From Dermacentor variabilis (lineage: Eukaryota; Arthropoda; Arachnida; Ixodida; Ixodidae), in the NCBI RefSeq assembly GCF_050947875.1, contig NC_134572.1, positions 117,962,709-118,026,708 of the forward strand: a stretch of 64,000 nucleotides of DNA. Direction: 5' to 3'. This document shows, in pieces, positions 35,301 to 45,074 of the stretch (position 1 is the stretch's first letter; the number at the start of each line of letters is the position of its first letter). The position numbers and the translations under genes were made by a program. The notes beneath the pieces are model-generated. The model had not been told where the DNA came from. It saw nothing but the letters and a program-made list of their open reading frames with translations, and ran no database searches.

Positions 35301-36764
35301 TAAGGCCTGAACACTAGCTTCACCAAACAAAAGCCCCTTCTCGCGCAGGAGGTGATCGGACCTGTTTGAAAATAGGTACGGGTACTGGGGTGGCAGCATA
35401 GATGACACTGCCGCCTCCGTCTCAAGCGCTCCGAAAGGTCCTTCAATAAGCACTTTTGCTACCGGCAGACACACGCTATGAGCTTCCACGGCTTGCTTGA
35501 TCCATGCGCACTCGCCCGTGAACATATGGGGTTCTACGTAAGACGGGTGAACTACATCCATCGTAGCTGCGGAATCGCGAAGCACTCGGCACTCTTTCCC
35601 GTTCACGAGGAGGTCTCGCATGTAAGGCTCGAGAAGCTTCATGTTCTCGTCAGTGCTGCCTATTGAAAAAAACACAACTTTTGGTGTTGTTTCCGGACAC
35701 TGCGCCGAAAAGTGACCCGGCTTCTGGCACGTATAACAAACGCGCGCTCGCCTCATCTCGAACCGCTTTCTGCGTTTGGCTGCCGCCGTCTCTTTACGTT
35801 TGGTCGGACTGCTTTCGCTCGCATCCGCACTACGCGTGTCCCCCTTTAATCTCATGGGCGTGAACTTCGGCCTCTCAAACTTGGAGCCAAATTCACCCTT
35901 TTGACCGTCCTTAGCTCCGCGAGCCCGACGCGTCACAAGCTCCTCGGCTAGCTCAGCGGCTTTAGCCACCGTACAAACGTCTGGCCTATCCAAGACCCAG
36001 TATCGCACGTTCTCCGGTAACCGACTATAAAACTGTTCTAGCCCGAAGCACTGCAGAACTTTATCGTGGTCACCAAACGCTTTCTCTTCTTTGAGCCACT
36101 CCTGCATGTTTGACATAAGCCTATACGCAAACTCTGTATATGACTCACTTCTGCCTTTCTCATTTTCCCGAAACTTCCGACGGAACGCCTCCGCAGACAG
36201 CCGGTACTTTTTTAGCAGACTCGATTTTACTTTGTCGAAATCCTCTGCCTCCTCTCTATCCAAGCGAGCGACTACGTCGGCCGCCTCGCCGGGTAACAAA
36301 GTGAGCAAGCGCTGTGGCCACGTTTCCCGAGAGAACCCCTGCTTCTCGCACGTTCGCTCAAAGTTAACCAGGAACAAACCAATGTCCTCTCCAAGCTTAA
36401 ACGGCCGCATCAGGTCAGTCATTTTGAACAATACGCGTTCTCCTGCACCGTGTGCCTGACTTCCATTACGAGCGCGTTCCATCTCAATCTCGAGACGCTT
36501 CATTTCCAACGCGTGTTGACGGTCGCGCTCTTCTTTTTTCTCTTGTTGCTCTCGCTCTTTTTGTTCTTTAAGTTCGCTCTCCTGTCTTTTTGCAGTCTCC
36601 CTCTCCTCAATGGTCTCAAGGCATTCCGACAGCTCGTCATCCTCAGCCTCTAACTCAAGAATAGCCTTTAGCAGTTCAGGTTTTCTTAGTTTGTCTGAGA
36701 CATCCAGACCCAACTCTCTTGCAAGCTCCAACAATTTCGGTTTGCGCAACGACTTCAAATCCAT
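32313..36764 (-). CDS. Gag-PR-INT-RT-RNase H polyprotein, 1,483 aa
   Basis: Single intact frame. Residues 1-40 form a SAP-like helix pair (two LRKPxLL repeats), followed by a charged coiled coil (about 40-100) and the Gag core (110-290). A zinc knuckle CX2CX4HX4C lies at 343-356. Protease is marked by D397-S-A. Integrase comes next: HHCC zinc finger H642, H649, C679, C682; catalytic D712, D771, E806 (DD35E); and a C-terminal WEGPARIV module at 942-949 resembling GPY/F. Reverse transcriptase follows: VDYRRLNS at 1119 and YLDD at 1216-1219. RNase H ends the protein with D1367, E1407, D1434 and D1477. All catalytic residues are present. The start ATG at 36762-36764 opens the Gag. Ordinary Ty3/gypsy Pol places integrase last; here nothing follows RNase H. 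The separate Gag stop or frameshift common in such elements is absent. Confidence 0.95.
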   Translation of the reverse strand: MDLKSLRKPKLLELARELGLDVSDKLRKPELLKAILELEAEDDELSECLETIEERETAKRQESELKEQKEREQQEKKEERDRQHALEMKRLEIEMERARNGSQAHGAGERVLFKMTDLMRPFKLGEDIGLFLVNFERTCEKQGFSRETWPQRLLTLLPGEAADVVARLDREEAEDFDKVKSSLLKKYRLSAEAFRRKFRENEKGRSESYTEFAYRLMSNMQEWLKEEKAFGDHDKVLQCFGLEQFYSRLPENVRYWVLDRPDVCTVAKAAELAEELVTRRARGAKDGQKGEFGSKFERPKFTPMRLKGDTRSADASESSPTKRKETAAAKRRKRFEMRRARVCYTCQKPGHFSAQCPETTPKVVFFSIGSTDENMKLLEPYMRDLLVNGKECRVLRDSAATMDVVHPSYVEPHMFTGECAWIKQAVEAHSVCLPVAKVLIEGPFGALETEAAVSSMLPPQYPYLFSNRSDHLLREKGLLFGEASVQALTRSKVRELAAKAVVAGPTLSNNEKGSEAQQADIQSTPELNTLESVTLKAPDTGEENPDAGKLEELSTDLLIAPTSDGLNRLLKVSRSALIAEQKKDGSLENVRCNVKEGIARKTARFVERGGVLYRKYLDRRGVEFDQLIVPQCYRQDLLRLTHGGSWSGHLGVKKTKDRLLQEYYWPGCFRDADHFVRSCDTCQRVGKPGDKSRAPLKLVPIITEPFRRLVIDTVGPLPVTATGYRHILTVICPATKFPEAVPLKELSSVEIVNALLSIFARVGFPAEIQSDQGTVFTSALTTTFLERCGVKLLHSSVYHPQSNSVEKLHSVMKRVLGALCFEHRTDWELCLPGVMFALRTAPHAATGFSPAELVYGRSLRSPLRMLRESWEGRGDDPVGVEYVLKLLERLRRAQELSGEAMTKAQQRAKVYYDRTARARRFEVGDEVMILRTSLNNKLDVQWEGPARIVQKLSDVNYVVSLPGKRKAQQVYHCNLLKPYRQREAVVCMMVNVPEELPVELPGLGSVTNREDTGQVISDLISKAPLSPEQKTELHQLLQEFQGLFSERPGRTSVLTHDIELTSPEPVRSKAYRVSPRQSDIMEAEVKKMLQLGVIEAGESDYTSPLILVEVPGKEPRPCVDYRRLNSITKDQIYPIPNIEERLEKVSSAQFISTLDLVRGYWQVPLTEEASRYAAFISPMGTFRPKVLSFGLKNAPYCFSSLMDKVLRGQQEFALPYLDDVAIFSAYWSEHMAHLRAVLTRLREAGLTVKAPKCQLAQAEVVYLGHVIGQGRRRPSEIKVAAVRDFPQPRTRTDIRSFLGVAGYYQRYIPRYSDIAAPLTDALRKSEPQTVVWDESKERAFSALKSALTNQPVLRSPDYTKGFVVQCDASERGMGVVLCQRENGEVEHPVLYASRKLTSREQAYSATEKECACLVWAVQKLSCYLAGSRFIIETDHCPLQWLQTISPKNGRLLRWSLALQQYSFEVRYKKGSLSGNADGLSRSP

Positions 36765-37117
36765 GGCTGCTCTGAATGCTGCTTTCTCTACTGCTTACTA
36801 TTGTCTTGCCGCAAACTAACCCGGCAGCAACGACAACCACAATTACCAGCTCTGTTTCTGACACTAACAAAAGCCTGGCAAAGCTCAGAAGAAGAAAGTC
36901 CCGCACTCACCAAACCTCGCAGCCAAGAGTCCAGCGCAGTCGTTCCGCTGCAGGCAACCAGTCATCACACAGGGCTCGTTGCACTGCTCCCGGATCGTCG
37001 TTGAGCTGCTCAGCATACAGTCAACTGCATATCTTCGCTGCTGGCCTCCGTTGTCGCGATCTCACCGCTGGCAGACAGTTGTTTGGAGTCGGAGGCGATC
37101 CCACCGCTGCCACCAGT
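36765..37117 (-). other. Element leader between 5' LTR and Gag
   Basis: Untranslated leader of 353 bp containing the primer binding site. It may hold packaging signals, but none can be identified by eye. Confidence 0.7.
37098..37115 (-). promoter_or_regulatory. Primer binding site (tRNA-Leu-like)
   Basis: Two bases inside the 5' LTR the minus strand reads TGGTGGCAGCGGTGGGAT, starting with the TGG that pairs with a tRNA CCA end. It resembles tRNA-Leu-type sites; the exact tRNA is an inference. Confidence 0.6.
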
Positions 37118-37882
37118 TGTTTGGATCCCACCGATGGCATCGGTTGTTGGGAACTCGGCGCTGACGCCCGTGGTTGTACCTGGGTCGCAAGCCCCAAGGG
37201 TAGCGTTGGCCTGGCGGCCTGGGGTACAACTGGAAGCATCCGAAGGTCCCGGCAAAGCATGAGTCGACTGGTAACAACAAAACAACTTGTTTATTTTAAC
37301 ATCGCAAAGAGTTGGCGGTCAGGTTGACCGAAGTAGAGAGACGGGAGAGCACTTTACTCAACAGAAGAAATCGGAGCCCCCCCTTTTGGCGTCCGGTTGC
37401 AGCTGTTTTTATACTCTCGCAGTTGAGGGCAAGAAGGAACCCCTCAATAGACGAGCACGTGATTGTACAATGGGCTAATGGTGACGCACACTGTCGTAGC
37501 GCCGCCGGTCGGGCACAAAGACTGGGAGGAGAAGGTAACTTCGGCTCTCGTAGCGCCTCTGGTCGGGCACAATGACTGGAAGGAGAGGGTGACCCCCTGC
37601 TGTCGCATCGCCGCTGTTCGGGCACAATGGCACATACACTCACACACGCACATGAAGACACGTGGCATCGGAACATGCCTGGAAACGCCTGGAAACGCCT
37701 GGCGGGGAGCGTTGCGGCGACGCCGAACGGGCCAAAATGTCTGCCGCCCCGCCGCAGTCGCGCCTGGAAACGCCTGGAAACGCCTGGCGGGGAGCGTTGC
37801 GGCGACGCCGAACGGGCCAAAATGTCTGCCGCCCCGCCGCAGTCGCGCCGGCAAAACCGCGCGTCGCAGGCGAAACGCAACA
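37118..37882 (-). repeat. 5' LTR
   Basis: Matches the LTR at 31063-31827. Visible differences are one base near the CAGAAGAAATC(A/G)GAG stretch, two at CCGG(GG/TT)GCAG and one at CCGCG(T/C)GTC. TATA on the minus strand is at 37406-37413 and AATAAA at 37290-37295. The 85-bp tandem lies at 37677-37761 and 37762-37846. Confidence 0.95.
37406..37413 (-). promoter_or_regulatory. LTR promoter TATA box
   Basis: TATAAAAA in the element's sense, about 470 bp into the 5' LTR. It probably directs transcription of the genomic RNA. Confidence 0.6.
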
Positions 37883-37886
37883 CTGC

Positions 37887-40013
37887 ACTGAAACACGCAG
37901 CCGGCCCTGATTACCGATTGGCTGACCGCTGCATGACACAACCCTAGCCTTCGACCGCCGCGCTGTGTACTGAACTGGCGAGACGAGAAGGAAAGGAAGG
38001 AAGGAAGGAAGTAATGTGCACGAAAAAGCGCGGTGCCGTGAACATGGCGGGGTGAATGGCCGAGAAACACCACGACGGCACTTCAACTGAAGCGGTCGTC
38101 TCGCATGTGCCGCGAGCAGTCGCCTCTCCAAACTTGCGGCTCGAACGCCACCACGTGCAGACCTAATTTGACAGCGGCTGGGATGTACCTGCTTTTTTTT
38201 TTTTGTACTGCGCAGCACTGCAGCCGCTTGAGAAAGCATATGCAATACACATGATCCCTAATTGTTAATTTAGGACGCACTAAATGGGCGCACTAAACCA
38301 ATTTAGTGTGGCGAAGTACTATTCCAGAAGTATATTTTTCTATGGTCCATGATTAGTGGAGAACGCGAAATTCGAGCTTTAACTTCCGTTTCGCGCCCAA
38401 AGTTCAGCGCACGTGCTTCAGCGCGACGCCACGGATTTCAAATCACTTTCTCGCGCACAGGCACACGAAAAGCCCCTGAACCTGCTTGCTGTTATTGGTT
38501 GAGTGTCTCGTTCATTTAGAAATGTAGTGTTGTCGTTCCTTACAGCTACTCAGGTTGCATTAGGCGCTGTCAAAATCCCTAACATGACAGCGAGCTGGCC
38601 CGGAAACTTAAAGGCGGCGTCGTCACCATGCAGCCCCGTTCTCGCATTTTTTACGGCTTACTGATTGCTTCCTCTTGCAATAAGAGTGACCGTTTTGCCA
38701 TTGCAGAGTTACAATGCAATAATGTGGATTGAGTTGATATTGCTCTTTAGCGTCGTCTTCAGTTCTAACAGAGAATTGTGCTTGCCCTAGAGCTGGAAAT
38801 AAAACTACACCTCTATATACCTGTAGATATATGTCCCCTGTCTAAACTGCACTATGTGGTGGAGCGAAACACAAGTCCTGGCCGCCATCGAATCACGAGC
38901 AAGAACCAGACCGCCCCACTAATCCGTCCGTGATCCTTCCATTCAACTGGATCGATTATGCGAACAGGAATTAACCGCAGTTAACGGGCGAGCCTTAATT
39001 CTCCTGGCTATCGTCCCACGATTGGCTAGCGCGGCTAGTATACACTTTTCGCACTGTTGTGTTGAGTTGATGCGCCGTTATGGAATTATCGCATTGAAAA
39101 GCTGATGATGGCTTTTATGGGGTTTACCAAACAGGAATACTACGTTGCGCTATAGATTCGTAATAAACAGACCACGCATGCTGCAACATCACTACAACCC
39201 GTAATAAACATTTCGGGGACACCAGAAATGTGATTCTTATTGCATACGCGGCGACTTGGTAAGACGGAAGACGCGGAAAAGAAAAAAAGGAAACTGGTAG
39301 AGTTCGTCTACGTTATCTACGAGTGCGAATAGCCGGAACGCGTCATGTACGAGGCGTGTGCTCTAGCCGGGCTCCTCGCGCTTCTCCCTGGACATGCTGC
39401 GCCATCTGGCGACGCCGCCGCGAAGTCCGCGCATACCCGGTGGCACATACCCAGTTACCCAAGTTGGCGTCAAAGGAGGTTCATTTGAAGAGCGCCACAT
39501 TCCAAGTGGCACACACCCGCGCAATGGCCGCTGGGGCACATACCCAATGGTACGTACCGAAGGGAGCGGCCAACATTTTTACACTTCACTACCTTCGGGT
39601 TCGGTCCACTTTTTTTAGACTGCACTATCTTCGGTATCGGCCAATATTTTTGGTTGGATAATTAGATAGATAGCCGATTAAAAACCCGTGTGTACGGTGA
39701 CGCTCTCTTGAAGGTATATATGCGTACATAGTTCCCCGTGAGAATTCTATTCCGTTTGGCGATTGTTAATTGTCTGCCAATAAAGTGAATTACGCCAGCT
39801 GGTCTTCACAGAGTAATCTAAGACTCGACCTGGCAACTTCTCGAAAATTTTCTCACAACAGGATGGCGCAACTGCGCGAGAACAATTTTAAAGCCGTGAC
39901 GTCAAGTCGAAGCATGTATAGACACTGTGGTTAGCCGCGAAACTCAGAGATATAATATTTGGCCTTGATTATCCCGGTTTTCTTTTGTAGTTGCCATTAG
40001 AGGAAAATAAAAG
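37887..40013. other. Unassigned DNA, some repeat-like sequence
   Basis: Contains (GGAA)n at about 37990-38010 and degenerate GGCACATACCC-like repeats at 39435-39560. The latter suggest a decayed repeat. A frame at 39323-39661 has no recognisable domain. Confidence 0.4.
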
Positions 40014-40275
40014 TGAAGCTTTATCAACCCGCCGTGGTTGCTCAGTGGCTATGGTGTTGGGCTGCTGAGCACGAGGTCGCGGGATCGAATCCCGGCCACG
40101 GCGGCCGCATTTCGATGGGGCGAAATGCGAAAACACCCGTGTGCTTAGATTTAGGTGCACGTTAAAGAACCCCAGGTGGTCAAAATTTCCGGAGTCCTCC
40201 ACTACGGCGTGCCTCATAATCAGAAAGTGGTTTTGGCACGTAAAACCCCAAATATTATTATTGAAGCTTTATCAA
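40014..40275 (+). mobile_element. Full-length tRNA-derived SINE with 14-bp TSD
   Basis: TGAAGCTTTATCAA flanks the copy (40014-40027 and 40262-40275). The body 40028-40261 has the A-box-like TGGTTGCTCAGTGG, the B-box-like GGGATCGAATCCCGG, a body with GAACCCCAGGTGGT and a 3' end ACGTAAAACCCCAAAT with ATTATT. It is the cleanest copy in the window. Confidence 0.95.
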
Positions 40276-41507
40276 ATGCTGTCGTGTTTTTTTTGTGTTT
40301 TTTTTTTCGCACAAAGACGAACAATGCTCGTGGAAGTGACAGGACAGAAACCGTGGGCTACGCTCGACGGGTCGCTTTCGAGCGCTCTATATTTAGAGCG
40401 CCCTGACAACGCGTTTACATTCGGCTGCGTCGCCAAAAATCAAGCGGTAGGAACATCTGGTAGTTTCCGAACGCGGCCGTGCTCACCATCGAGTTGGGAA
40501 GCGCGCGATCGAGATCCGAGAGAATTCCGGTCACGTGGCTCCTTCGGTCACGTGGTCACGTGCTCTGGGAGCAGTATGAGCGTTCGGCGCGGGCGGCCTT
40601 TCTCCGGCTTCAATCTCGAGAGGGGCTCCGCGTCGCCGCCAACCGAGTGGGAACGTGGTAGAAACCAATTGAACGTACGCGCCACCAGTCTTCGTGCACT
40701 TTGGCGCTGAGCCGTGCTCCCGCAAGGTTTGCAGAAGATAGTGCCAGCCTTTGCTCCTTTCCCTACAAGAACCACTTCTCTCTCTTCGTGCACGAAAACA
40801 CGCAAAATATGTCACCATGCACAACTGAATCACCCTAAAGACTCAGTTGCCCAGTTCTATTCCATCAACAATATACGATATGCCAGACGAGCTTGTAGAC
40901 AAACCATGAAACACTACGATTTCCCAGACAAGCTTGTGTAGAAAGCGGCGTTGCGACCAAGTTGTATTTAAACCTCCTTGGTTGCGATGTGCTGTGACGG
41001 CTTAGGCCCATATACACAGCTGCCTCACTGCCTCCAGAAAACGCGTGGTCCCTGTCAATCAAGAAATCTCGAGAACCGTGCATCTAGTTCACGTTAATAA
41101 AAAAACATAATAATAAATAAACGTAGAAAGAAACGGCGGACGGTATACGTACGTAAATGCCAAACGTAGATGTCGGATCAACAGTGTGATTTCCCTAGTT
41201 AAATAAATAATAAAAAAGCATCAGCAGGCAGCTGTGGAGGTTCTGGGTTCGGCTTCCACAGGCACTAAATAGGTATTTCTCGCACTTTCATTTCCGTTTT
41301 CCTTTGCTATTAATAAGTTCGTCATCGATTTAATCATAATCCTGTAACTGACCTAACAGTTAAAAACCGATTATTTTTCCGTACACGCGGCGTTGGCGTT
41401 GTCTGGCGTTCCTTTGGCGTTGTCTGTTAGTTACTTATGTTTACATATACATACTAACCCCCCCTCCCTTACTCCCCCTCGTTACGGCGATTTATGTTAT
41501 TATATTT
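40276..41507. other. Unassigned non-coding DNA
   Basis: No domain found. The stretch 40380-40700 is GC-rich and open in several frames without motifs. Confidence 0.4.
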
Positions 41508-42026
41508 CGCTCGAGACGGTGTAATCTTTTAGTTTATGGAATTCCAGAAGTTGAAGAAGAAGACAACGAATCCCTTGAACAAACTTTTAATGAAAGCATT
41601 GCCAAGAACATTCTTCAAATTCAACCTGTCGCCATTGAACGCATTCATAGGATAGGAAAACCTTCACGCGAGAAAACCAGGCCTGTAATACTTAAACTTC
41701 TTGACTTCCGTGAAAAGACTCTTGTGCTAAAAAACTGTCGCAAACTTAAAAATACTGAATACGCGATCAGTGAAGATTTCTCTGTCCGAGTACGCGACAT
41801 AAGGAAAAAACTGTGGGTTAGTGTAAAATCAATGAAAGATTCCGGTGCAAAGGTGGCGCTCGTTTACGATAAAGTCCGAATCAACGGAGAATTGTTCCAG
41901 TGGGATGAAGAAAAGAACTGCCGGGTACCTGTAAAGGCACAGACAAATGCGAGTAAAGGCCAAAAAAACCAGGAAGGAATTGGACCACACCTACGCCCCC
42001 GACCGCCCCAAAAACGAAACAAATAA
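41508..42026 (+). pseudogene. LINE ORF1, 5'-truncated
   Basis: The open frame starts at the truncation point without its natural ATG. It encodes VYGIPEVEEED, then a central region with RIGKP and RPVILKLLDF, then ISEDFSVRVRDIRKKL. This resembles the RRM-like nucleic acid-binding half of L1/CR1-type ORF1 proteins. The N-terminal (usually coiled-coil) part is missing. The C-terminus is basic and Pro-rich. The stop at 42024-42026 overlaps the open frame of ORF2. Confidence 0.75.
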
Positions 42027-44786
42027 CCTTTGCAAACGTAAATGCGCGTAGTATCTTGAATAAGCTTAACGCACTAGAGTCTCTTCTTATCAGCCTAGAG
42101 CCCGACTTTATGGCGATTACAGAAACGTGGCTTACAGATGACATACAGGACAAAGAAATAGCCCCACCCGACTATGTGATTGTGCGCAAAGACAGATTAA
42201 CGCGAGGAGGAGGAGTTGCTTTACTAATAAATAAAAAAATTCCTTTCACTATCTTACCAGAAGTCGAAAATGCTGAAGCACTTTTTTGCAAACTTAGTTT
42301 TGGTGCAACGACTATCAGTGTCGGTTGTATATACCGTAGCCCTTCGACTGATGAACGCGTAGTGACATCATTACATCAGTATATGGAACTTCATGTACCA
42401 AAATCCCGGCTGATCCTTCTCGGGGATTTCAACCTTCCTGATATCGACTGGCCAACCATGAGTTATCGCTCTCCTTGTTCAGAAATTGTTTTTGATATTA
42501 TGCTTAGTTTTGACTTGTCACAAGTTGTCAACGAGCCCACACGTGTTCAAGGCAATGCATCCAACATTCTTGACCTCATCTTTCTGAGCAACCACTTTTC
42601 GATCAATAAAACTAACTTAGCAGTGCTAGATGGAATATCAGATCACAAATTAACATTATGCACTACTCCCATTCAGGCCGCAACAAATCTTTCTATTTCC
42701 CAAACTAGTTATCCAGACTTTATAAAAGCTGACGACTCAAGCATAGTTAATTACTTAGTTTTGGAGTATCAGTCATTTGAAGAACTCGCTAATTCTTCAG
42801 ACACTGATATAGACGCAATATGGGAAAGATTTAAAGCCATTGTATCCCACTGCATCAATAACTATATTCCAATAAGAACCAAACAAACTAATAAAAATAA
42901 CCCATGGATAACACGTGATGTCATTCATGCAAAGCGCAAAGTGAAGCGACTAAGACAATTGCTCAAAACAAAAAAAGGCCCTCAACATAAACGTAAACTC
43001 ACGTGTGCTGTCAATGAAATGAAAGCAAAGATTAGTACAGCGAAATCACATTTCTTTTCAGTTACGCTTCCTAACTTTTTAAAGCATTCCCCTGGAAAGT
43101 TTTGGAAGTATCTTAGCCCCCAAAAACAAAGCAACACTCTCAATTCTCAGGAACAAAATTTAAGTTTTGCAAATTCATTAAATACATACTTCCAGTCTGT
43201 GTTCACTGCTGACGATGGTCGCATTCCGGAGGTGAATCACTACAACCAGAGACCACTAGGCATGCCAACGATAACTGAGTCAGGAGTCCTGAACTTATTA
43301 CTATCAATAGACACAAAAAAAGGAAACGGCCCGGACAATATTCCCAACACTTTTCTTCAAAGATATGCCGAAGTCAACGCGAAATATCTACATCTAATAT
43401 TTAACAAATCCTTATCAACATGTAGCCTTGCAAAGGAATGGAAAATAGCGAAAGTAATCCCCGTTCATAAAGCAGGAAGCAAAAGTGATGTTGGTAATTA
43501 CAGACCAATATCGCGAACGTCCACTGTAGGGAAATTATTAGAGCATATCATATTAAAGCATATCACGAACTATCTAGAGCAAGCAGAAATATTATCGCCT
43601 ATCCAGCATGGCTTCCGGCGGGGACTTTCAACAATAACCCAATTACTTGAAGTAACGCATGACTTATCCCAAAGCATTGATAATCAAAAACAAGTTGACT
43701 TAATAGCATTAGATTTTTCAAAGGCGTTTGATAGAGTAACCCATCGAAAACTAATCAGCAAACTGAAAACAACTTTAGGCGATGGTTCTATTGTCAATTG
43801 GATTGAAGATTACCTAACCAACCGGTTTCAGTATGTTGTTGTTAACAATGAAATTTCTTCCATTGTACCAGTTACATCGGGGGTGCCTCAAGGGTGTGTC
43901 CTTGCTCCCACTTTATTCCTTATATTTATTAATGATTTACCCTCTAACATCCGCGTTAAAATGAAGCTTTTTGCCGACGACTGCATTCTTTATAATGAAA
44001 TTAACTCTATGAATGACCACGTTGATTTAAACAGCGCCCTTCACGAGGTAGTGAAGTGGTGTAAAAAGTGGCAGATGGAGCTGAACATTAAAAAAAACTG
44101 CCTTTTTATCTATAACCCGCAAAAAACATAGGTCAGACTTCGAATACACAATCAATAATATACCGCTCACCCGAGTTCATGAGCTTAAATATCTTGGCTT
44201 GATCATTTCACATGACCTAAGATGGGAATCTCATATTAACAGTATCATACCATCTGCTTTAAAACGGCTGTTCTTCCTCAGAAGAAGACTTCGAGCTGCG
44301 CCACCGGAAATTAAACTGCTATCATACAACGCATTTATTCGCCCAGTTCTCGAATATGGTAACACAATTTGGTTTCCTTATACACAACAGCTTATTAACA
44401 AACTAGAAGGAGTGCAGCGAAAGGCAATTAGATTCATCTTTAACAAATACAAGAATAGCGATTCACCTACCCAACTGCTAAAACAAGCCGGTATTCCTAC
44501 TCTGCGAAACCGCGCCAAGCTAGCAAGACTAAAATTATTGTTCCAATTGATACACAATGCATTACGAATAAATACTTCGTTGTATATATCCCTAGCTGAC
44601 ACCAGACCTTCCCGCCATAAGCATTCATTAACACTTAAAAAATATGCATTTCGCACTGACTGTTTTAGATATTCGTTCTTTCCTCTTACAATAAGAGAAT
44701 GGAATAGCCTGGACCCCTTCATAACGACTAACACATCGTTGCCGAAATTTATAACCCTTGTGGAAGAGCTGTTGTGCAATAATTAG
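42026..44786 (+). pseudogene. LINE ORF2: endonuclease + reverse transcriptase, one frameshift
   Basis: The frame opens with FANVNARSIL at 42029 (endonuclease start), without an upstream ATG. Endonuclease motifs follow: ITETWL, GGVALLI, YRSPS, GDFNLPDIDW and GISDHKL. Reverse transcriptase motifs are VIPVHKAGSKSDVGNYRPIS, GFRRG, LDFSKAFDRV, GVPQGCVLAPTLF and FADDC. The frame then shifts at an A8 run (44090-44097) and stops at 44131. The C-terminal part (LKYLG, then RPVLEYGNTIW) continues in another frame to 44786. A single extra base in a homopolymer separates this copy from an intact ORF2, so an assembly error is possible. Confidence 0.93.
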
Positions 44787-45074
44787 AATACGTTAGCCGG
44801 AAATAACACCACTCAAGTCATTGTATAAAATGAAATCTGTATGAGCATTGTATTTGCCTATGTAATTTCACCCCCTTTTGCCAAATGAAATGTACCCTTG
44901 TTTTATTTCCTACCATATGTGTAAATCTGCTTTCTGTCGATTGCAAATATTGTTGAAATCATGTAAACCTGTTTTTATCGCTATTTGTGAGTGTATAATA
45001 TATGCCCAACCTGTAAAAATCCCGCTGGGATTGACAGTATCTGAAATAAAAAAATAAAATATTTGGGTAGCTAT

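Larger units (their letters stand above)
31063..37882 (-). mobile_element. Complete Ty3/gypsy-type LTR retrotransposon, Gmr1-like order
   Basis: A 6,820-bp element with 765-bp LTRs, one intact Gag-Pol frame, a primer binding site and a candidate 4-bp target duplication CTGC (31059-31062 and 37883-37886). The LTRs differ at only about four positions that I could see, so the insertion is recent. Integrase lies before the reverse transcriptase in the ORF, the signature of Gmr1-like elements within the Ty3/gypsy superfamily. No envelope-like frame is present. With intact domains and LTRs it may be autonomous and recently active. Confidence 0.93.
41508..45058 (+). mobile_element. Near-complete CR1/L2-like LINE
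   Basis: A 5'-truncated ORF1, a nearly intact ORF2 and a 3' UTR ending in GGGATTGACAGTATCTGAAA and A-rich TAAA repeats. ORF2 has an AP-type endonuclease and a reverse transcriptase but no RNase H, which fits the CR1/L2/Jockey side of the LINE tree. It is followed within about 30 bp by the foldback insertion at 45086. Confidence 0.92.

Noticed and set aside
37296..38245. Frames of about 140-209 residues through the 5' LTR
   Set aside because: Same LTR artefacts as on the left side, extended into flanking DNA.
39323..39661. 112-residue plus-strand frame
   Set aside because: It covers degenerate GGCACATACCC repeats and has no domain match.
40060..40110. tRNA gene
   Set aside because: The A- and B-box-like sequences belong to a SINE with body, tail and target duplication; no full cloverleaf was seen.
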